Origin: Tetrastigma voinierianum
Taxonomy: Eukaryota > Streptophyta > Magnoliopsida > Vitales > Vitaceae
Assembly: GCA_016808115.1 (NCBI GenBank)
Contig: JAEQBH010000028.1
Span: 496,001 to 560,000 of the forward strand
DNA length: 64,000 bases
Direction of reading: 5' to 3'
The notes under the pieces: generated by a model
The model's database searches: none
What the model saw: the letters and a program-made list of their open reading frames with translations, nothing else
What the model was told of the DNA's origin: nothing
Translations under genes and position numbers: made by a program
Shown: positions 57,415-64,000 of the stretch, piece after piece
Layout of the letters: the number at the start of each line of letters is the position of its first letter
How positions within the stretch are numbered: the stretch's first letter is position 1

Positions 57415-57416
<2 letters not shown>
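54741..57416. other. no gene seen
   Basis: AT-rich sequence. 55,480-56,410 reads like untranslated or LTR sequence; TGGTATCAGGGGTGG at 56,416 is a weak candidate primer site after a possible LTR end, but no paired repeat was found. Frames in 56,415-56,888 translate CT/TTA-rich tracts. Confidence 0.4.
56826..56879. repeat. (TTA)n microsatellite
   Basis: About 17 ATT units. Confidence 0.95.
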
Positions 57417-57479
<63 letters not shown>

Positions 57480-57481
57480 AG

Positions 57482-57511
<30 letters not shown>
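57417..57511. repeat. (AT)n microsatellite, interrupted
   Basis: Two AT tracts (57,417-57,476 and 57,482-57,511) split by AAGAG. The 75-codon frame over it is a translation of the repeat. Confidence 0.95.
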
Positions 57512-57513
<2 letters not shown>

Positions 57514-57799
57514 GTATATGAATTGAATTTTTCAACATATTCTTTTATGCCCTAAATTATCGTTGGGAAGATGTCCCTTTTTTAGCTTCATGTTTACCAA
57601 TCAACTGTCCATTCTGTGTATACCATAAATACCACAAATAACATTAACAATACATGCTTTCTTTTATTATATATGACTAAGAAATTTAAAAATATATAAA
57701 ATATTGATCGTCCTCGTGTGTTTTCTTACACGTGAAGGCATGAGTTCCGGATGTAAGATAATGGATGTATAATAGATGCGGTGGTTATTTAAACCCAAA

Positions 57800-60700
57800 T
57801 TTGTCGATGGAGTGCATTTGTTCAATTTGCAATTAGTCAACCAGGATGGACTGATGGACCGAGAATAAGGTGTCCATGTAGTATGTGTAAGAATCGAAAG
57901 TTTGTAGAAACTGAGAATGTGAAGTTACACCTAGTGCAAAAGGGTTTTGTACCAGATTATTATGGAGTGAGATTTACGGGGGAAACTACAACTCAGAGAA
58001 ATTATGAACAGGTGAAGGTCATACATCGCCTTATGCTAACAATCACCCCGGTCCATACCATACTATGGTTATGGACGCAGTGGATCTGACTCTTCGACTT
58101 TGACACTATGGAGGAGTCCAAATCCGACAAAGAAAAAAATTGTATGAGATGTTACAAGCGCCGATCAAGCATTGCGGGGCTGTGGTGTGAGAAGCACCCT
58201 ACGCTTATCCGCAAAGAGCTCGATTGTTGAATATTAAGTCGAATATCATTTATCATGAGAGATGTTATGATTCCTTATTGAATAATTTGGCGAGCAGGCA
58301 CTACCGTAGAAACACATCGCGCAGAATTTTTACGATACAAAGAAGATGGTCAAGGATTAGCCTTCCTGAGAAAATTGATTGGCTGCGGAGCACGTGCATG
58401 ATATATCAGTGTAGATAGCGAAGTGTTGCAAGTTATGTGGGCATCCTAGGTACAAAAGTAGAGGCGGAGTCAAACAAAACATAAGGGTGATGTTCCGTAT
58501 AAGAGGATGTGGCATTTTCCTCTCATTCCTAGGCTACGTAGATCGTATGCCTAAAGCAACCGCTGGCGATATGCGTTTGGCATGATGATCATGACAAGGA
58601 CGACCTGCGGCTATGCATCATCCAATCCGACTCAAAGGCTCGGGTTTCATTTTGACCAAATGCATCCTTCATTTTCCGCGGAGAGTAGAAATGTCGTCGG
58701 GATTATACGCATGGATTCCAAACCGCCATTAATCTGTAAGCAATATTCATGTCGCCAATCATTGTAACACCGTGATAATTCCGCTAACGGAATGTGTATG
58801 AAAGAGCCTCATATGTTCTCGCTGAATTTGTACCCGCCGAACAACCCTAAGCATAAGATGATGTGTTCCTTCACCACTCGATACCGAATTGAAACACTCA
58901 GGAGGTGGGTGTCAAACATATGATGTGTCTCAAAACAGAATTTTCAAATGAGAGCATCTGTCGTGACTATTAGTGATTTTCCCGCATACCAATGTCGCTC
59001 CTGATGGAGCACAAATTTCAGAAATTAGCTTCGGTCTCAAGATCAGATGGAGTACTCAGATGCATTTTCACTCCCAAATGGTCGTAAGACATCATGGTTC
59101 GATAATCATCGAAAATTTCTGCCTCACAATCACCCCTTCAGACGAAACAAGAACTGCTTTATTAAAAATAAAACAATTTTCTCCCGCCACGCCCACTAGG
59201 TCCGGGAATGTAAATTCTTAGAGCATATCGACATGTCGACTTAGAAAGGTAACTGCTTATGCAGATGAGATCATTGAAAATATTTGTAAAACTAGTGGGT
59301 CAGGTTGGAGAAAACGTAGTATATTTCGGGATTTGCCTTATTGGAGTACTCAACTGAGCCTGCCGCCAATCTCGATGTCATGCACATAAGAAAAATGTGT
59401 TTCAGAATGTGTTCACATCGTCATGAACATTGAGGGCAAAACAAAAGACAACATCAAAGCTGTGGAGGACGGCAATGTTTGTCGACCGAAAAGAGTTAGA
59501 GAAGAATGCTAATGGTAAATATCCAAAGGCAAACTACACTTTGGATAAGAATGGTAAGCAAGCTGTCTGTGAATGGGTGAAAAACCTCAAATTTCCCGAT
59601 GGATATGTGTCAAATATGGGACGATGTGTGGACTTAAAGAAGTACAAACTTTTTGGAATGAAAAGTCATGACTGTCACGTCTTTATGCGGAGGTTAATCC
59701 TAATAAAGATTCGAATTTGATGCCAACGAATGCTCGGGAACCACCGACCGAAGCCGAGCTTATTCTTTAAAGACTTAACCTGCATTTAAAACTCAAGGAG
59801 GAAGATACAGGAGATTGGAGTTAGAAATTCCGTAAATTCTATGTGCTGGGGAGGATATTTCCTCCCGCTTTCTTTTGACTCACGTAACATTCAGCTCGTC
59901 CACTTGCCATATGGAAGCAAGGATGTTGAGTTCTCAAGACTGGCTGATGTACCCGTATGAGAGGTACTAACTTCTCATATTAAAATTCAATTTCGATATT
60001 CGATGTTAATAACTTATGAAAACAATTAATTGTTGTCATATATATATATGTATATAGTTCCTTCGGCCATTTGAAAAAATGCCTGTGAATAAGGCTCAAG
60101 TTGAGGGTTCAATATGTAATGCGTGATTTAGTCGTAAGAAGCACAACTTTTGTTCGCATTACTTTGAATCACATGTTCACACAAGACAACGGAATGTGCC
60201 CCGTAATGATGATGGCGGGGTTGCTGTTCCAATAGAAGGTAATTTGTCAATATTCACGTATCCTGGACGATCTTATGGAACTGCAAAGCCTATGCCAATT
60301 GAAGGGAACTTCTGGTCGTCAAACCTATATTCTTTTGAATCGCGGATGAGGTTACACCTTACATCGAGTAAGTATTTTGGAATATTAGTAAAATTATTGA
60401 TTTTTTTATTTTAATGGTTTTATTTTTTTTTATTTGAAGTATTTACATTCTCAAGCTACGTGAACAAGATCCAAGAATTAGCGAGGCCGATATCGATCAA
60501 ATGCTCGATAATACTTGTCAATGGTTCAACTTTGCAAGAGTATTTCGTTCTCTACATAATTTTTCATAATCAAATATTTTAAATCAAATACATATCGACA
60601 TTAATATTTTTGATAAAATGTGCACGTAATCCTAGTAACAACGTGACAAACATCTTTGTAAAGGTTTTGGCCAAGGAATCAAATAGAACCACACAGCCAT

Positions 60701-61408
60701 ATCCCATGTACTTTGTCGATGGGTACTAATTTCATACTATAAAGCCACTTCGATCGGTCGAGCTACTATGAACAAGCAGGTTTCGTGATTAAGGGTACAA
60801 CAAACTATAGTGAGAATGCTAGTGATTATTATGGTCAATTGATGTAGATATCGAGTTAGAGTATCCTCGTTATCCATTCAAAAGAACTACTCTATTTAAA
60901 TGTGATTGGTTTGACCCTTCAAGGTATGGTACTAGAGGCACCTAAATTACGTACTCGTAGAAGTCAACCAAAGTAGAAGGTTTAATAAATATGAACCATT
61001 CATACTGCAGAATGCAGCGTATGTATATTATGTACCATATCCTTCATTAAGGCGAGCCCAAATGATCGGATAACCGTGTGCAAGATTGCTGCGAGGCGCT
61101 TGTGAGATGCCCCGAATTGTCAAAGAAAACTTCTTCACGTTTAATTGGCCTTTCAAGACAATGAAATTAATCTACATCAAATCGAGGTGGGCGGAGGACA
61201 ATGATCTCGTCTTCTTAATGATCCAAATGGTGGAGATATGTTCATGTGAGACGATGAATTTGAATCCGAAGATGAGATTGAATATGTTTCTGAACTGAAT
61301 CAAGATGAAGATGATGATGAAGCACTTTATCGATTCAGAAGTATTTTTTTGCAATCTTGTTCAAAACACCCTAGTAAACTTGTATTCCCAAGTTATTATA
61401 ATCACTAA
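57800..61408 (+). pseudogene. TNP2-like transposase of CACTA element D (broken, introns retained)
   Basis: Transposase-associated N-terminal domain at 57,800-58,020: FVDGVH, QPGWTDGPRIRCPCSMCKNR, VKLHLVQKGFVPDYY. Then NIKSNI/SERCYDSLL-like (58,225-58,280), NFYDTKKMVKDLGLPVEKID-like blocks in shifting frames (58,320-58,380), DVPYKRMWHFPLIPRLRR (58,490), DQMHPSFSAE (58,655), YSCRQS, NLYPPNNPKHKM-like (58,830), DFPAYQ (58,976), GLPYWST (59,330), VMNIEGKTKDNIK (59,422), DRKELEKNANGKYPK, KNGKQAVCEWVKNLKFPDGY, FGMKSHDCHVFMRRLI (59,655-59,700), RNVPRNDDGGVAVPIEGNL (60,190), TLFKCDWFDPSRYG (60,890) and an acidic tail ending at 61,408. Introns are apparent at 59,964-60,057, 60,368-60,439 and about 60,540-60,636. 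Many stops and frameshifts. It belongs to a different lineage from the CACTA C transposase. No element ends were found. Confidence 0.88.
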
Positions 61409-62155
61409 GCCATTCATTTCCAACCCTTAACCTAGCTTTTCATGTAATGGGAAGGGATGAGTTTCAATTTTGTGGCCGGTTTCGCTTTCTAGTATTTTTT
61501 TGTGAGAAAGAATTGTGTAACAATCCCGCTTTTAAAGTGGGCACAAGAAAATTTTTTAATGATTAACCCGCACTTGAAAATAGAGTTTATATCCAAATTT
61601 CTTCATTTATTCTTTATTTCCTTTATTGAATTGCTTTGTCCACGTGATTTTTCTTAGTATATTCAGACAAGATTAGTGGTACAAGATTTCTCGTTGCAAC
61701 CCATCAGGAAATTGTTATCCGATTTGTACACATCAAGACCCAAGTCAAAGCTGGACAAGATGAATAATGTATGCTTTATTTTAGAATTATGAATACACAA
61801 TACATGGTGTGATGATGGAATGGTTTTATTTTAGATGATATATGTCAATAATCATAAATAAGAAGGTAATGATTAAAATTAGATTTATGGATTGATTACT
61901 TTTATTTCCATTGTATGTTTGATTGAAAGGACACTTCATCGTATTTCTACAACCTTAGTGGAATAATAATTGAAAATACAAGGGTTTCTTTCGCTTGATG
62001 ATGTGTTTGAACATTTGTTTTGAGCGCTTGATCTTCACGATTGTCGCTCAAATCTGCATAAGAAGATCGAGTATGTTTATGAAGCCGTGAAGGAGCTCTA
62101 GTTTGGCATGTTTCTATTTAACGAGAGAATGTTGCTGCAGAAAATTAATGTGTTA
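61409..62155. other. no gene seen
   Basis: AT-rich sequence downstream of the CACTA D transposase; probably element interior. No subterminal array or TTGTAGTG end was recognised. Confidence 0.4.
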
Positions 62156-62159
62156 TAAT

Positions 62160-62805
62160 GTTTAATATACCGTCAATGATTGACTCAATTATGTCAAAAC
62201 ATGTTTAGGAAGTTAGAAAAATTTAGGTATTTACTGTCATGATACTGAGATTTGGTGTATTGACTTTCAGGAAATATATTACTTGTGTTTTATGGATGAC
62301 AAGTCCTGACATTTGTCCGATAGTGTGAATTGTTCTTTTCTTGCTTGGCTTCTAAGTGAAGTTTAGGTTTGATTTCATATGGGTTGGTATAAAGAAACCA
62401 TATATGGTGGAACTATAATTGGAGCTCAAGTGCTCCTATCCAAGAAAATTGCTGAAATTTTAATTGATTCTACGTAAAAAATTACATTATTGACTTGGTC
62501 ATGCCAAAACATGTTTATGGTTGTAAACTTTAGGGTATTTAGTGGTCATGGTATACGAGCCAGGTATGACATCTTTGCCTTTACTCATGTTTTATGAATG
62601 ACAAGGACTCCATTTGTCCGATAGTGTGGAATCGTTTCTTCGCTTGGGCTCGTGGAAGTGTACATTTGATTCTCGCATCTATTGGTGTAAAGCAACTAAA
62701 TGGTGGAACTATAATTGGAGCTCATGGTTTCTATCCAAGAAAATTAAGTGAAATCTTAGTTAACATTATACAAAAATCTGAACAACCAGAAGAAGGGAGA
62801 TAGAG
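62160..62805 (+). repeat. ~345-bp tandem duplication with an open frame in copy 2
   Basis: The phrases CAAAACATGTTTA, TTTTATGAATGACAAG, ATTTGTCCGATAGTGTG, GGTGGAACTATAATTGGAGC and CTATCCAAGAAAATT occur in the same order in two adjacent copies (about 62,190-62,450 and 62,505-62,750). Copy 2 has a 69-codon frame (62,594-62,803) reading VWNRFFAWARGSVHLILASI then NGGTIIGAHGFYPRK. The same region in copy 1 is out of frame. The product is not recognised. Confidence 0.6.
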
Positions 62806-64000
62806 AACTAAGAAAAGAGCAACCATAAGACGTAGCAAAAGGAGGATTTTGGGAGGCAGGAACATCAAACAAAACTTTGCAATAGATTTCATTTCACCAA
62901 ATCACCCGTCGGCCGCAGCTGCCGCTACCTTTTTCACATTTAATATGCCTAAATCAATCATGTTCTGTTGTATGGTAGGATTAATCTTATAAACCGCTTA
63001 ACTACATTCCAAGTTGGATTTTTTAACTGGCCTAACGCACGCTGAGACTTTGTTTCTGACATGTTTACAAAAGATTGAAGAACGTAATCTAAAAACCTTA
63101 AAATAACTAATTTAAAACTCGATTTCTTCTTTTCAAAACGCATCATGGAGAAGTAGAATAGATTGATCAAGGCTACCATGATAACCGTACATTACGCCTT
63201 TGACTCTTATTTTGGGAAGATTATTACTTCGGCTGGTGCTTACTAAATAGGGAAGTAATGCAATATGAGTTTTCACCGTCCACGAAATCGGGCTTCTTCA
63301 CTCGTTGACATTTTGGATAATCCCCATGGTGTTGCACTTCACTGACAGAGAACTTAGTTGTTTCTAATAACATCATGTTTGAAAATCAGTAATGTGAGAG
63401 AGCATTTTTCCTTAAATTGCTTTTGTGCTGCAGAATGTTGGTTCATTAGGTGGTCCTAAGTTTGAAAAAGTATTTTTTTTTATTGTGCTTTAAAATGGAA
63501 ATAAGAATATTTGAGGTGTTCGGAAGTTTCCCCTATGTGTAGTTTTGGTGTTTTATGATAGGAAAGGGATACGTGAACCTTTAAGGGATTGGAGATGATT
63601 TCACGAAGTAAAAAAATTTGTTGTGTGAGTCCTTTTGTGTAGGGCATGTGTAGTAAATTTGGGGTTAAAACACCTTTTAAATTCTTTTAGATTTTCCTAT
63701 TGTAATTATTTCGACGTCAACCGCCCTCGCATGATCGAATTTGTCCTTTCTTCTTTTCACATGTGTGCTATAAAGCATTAAAAGAAATAATAATTTCGAT
63801 AACATTAAATGGTTGTAGTCACATGTTAGCAGGGCATTCCTATATCTTTGTTGCATATATATCAGAAAGAAAGGTAAAATATGTACAATGATGGTGAAAA
63901 GGAAAGAGCAACTGTGTCCTAATTTCATATATGGCATAAGGAGGAAAAGGAGCGAGGAGGTGTATTGACTTTGGTGAAATTCTATTACTCAGGTTTTTTC
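62806..64000. other. no gene seen
   Basis: No recognised coding motif on either strand; isolated short frames only (62,958-63,179, 63,677-63,937 minus). Confidence 0.4.

Noticed and set aside
57294..57521. 75-codon frame
   Set aside because: Its second half is translated (AT)n repeat (IYIYIY).
1..64000. CRISPR arrays, bacterial operons, rRNA or intact tRNA genes
   Set aside because: Regular repeats seen are microsatellites, tandem arrays or transposon subterminal repeats; no rRNA or complete tRNA cloverleaf was recognised, and the content is eukaryotic.

Overview
The window looks like a repeat-dominated stretch of a flowering-plant nuclear genome. Evidence: plant-type CACTA transposases (TNP2-like), two Ty3/gypsy chromovirus relics, a Ty1/copia element, two TRIMs, an hAT of the TTF-zinc-finger/DUF4371 type, plant receptor gene relics (an EIX/Cf-like receptor-like protein and a CNL-type LRR), long (AT)n microsatellites and strong AT richness. 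I could not assign species or family. No gene in the window looks intact; every recognisable coding region is a transposon gene or a broken or captured gene fragment.

Layout. 0.7-1.0 kb: 3' end of a small CACTA element. 2.2-2.6 kb: a complete TRIM with near-matching target duplications. 2.9-9.0 kb: a decayed Tekay/Del-like Ty3/gypsy element on the minus strand (pol, gag, primer site, long LTR with a palindrome-rich U3). 9.0-10.9 kb: 3' end of a CACTA element (A). 11.2-16.0 kb: CACTA C with a decayed TNP2-like transposase and a subterminal repeat array, whose 3' end sits in the RT gene of a second, CRM-like gypsy (16.03-18.6 kb, minus). 19.0-19.5 kb: an RRM gene fragment fused to a heat-shock-factor DNA-binding-domain fragment.

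20.1-31.6 kb is a nested block: a minus-strand hAT transposon is split by a SINE/LTR-like insertion (20.85-22.59 kb), and its 5' flank is split by a 6.3 kb CACTA element (B, 24,572-30,885). CACTA B has exact ends and a 3-bp AAC target duplication, and carries pieces of an OST1/SAPK-like SnRK2 kinase gene with introns. 31.7-36 kb: LTR-like debris, an RNase H fragment and a second TRIM (35,174-35,756). 37.2-39.6 kb: a receptor-like-protein pseudogene on the minus strand, cut at a Ty1/copia element (39,568-44,667). 46.5-47.2 kb: an NB-LRR LRR fragment. 47.6-48.5 kb: a CACTA 5' end with a dense palindromic array. 48.5-57.6 kb: AT-rich sequence with microsatellites, small GC-rich islands and a dispersed repeat that begins CATGGTTCAAAGTC. 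57.8-61.4 kb: a second, distinct CACTA transposase (D) with introns still visible. 61.4-64 kb: a ~345-bp duplication and otherwise featureless sequence.

The most interesting items are the SnRK2 capture inside a precisely bounded CACTA element, the apparently intron-less RRM-HSF chimera, a short lysine-rich terminal exon shared by CACTA A and B, and the CATGGTTCAAAGTC repeat family. All identifications come from reading translated motifs by eye; no database search was run.
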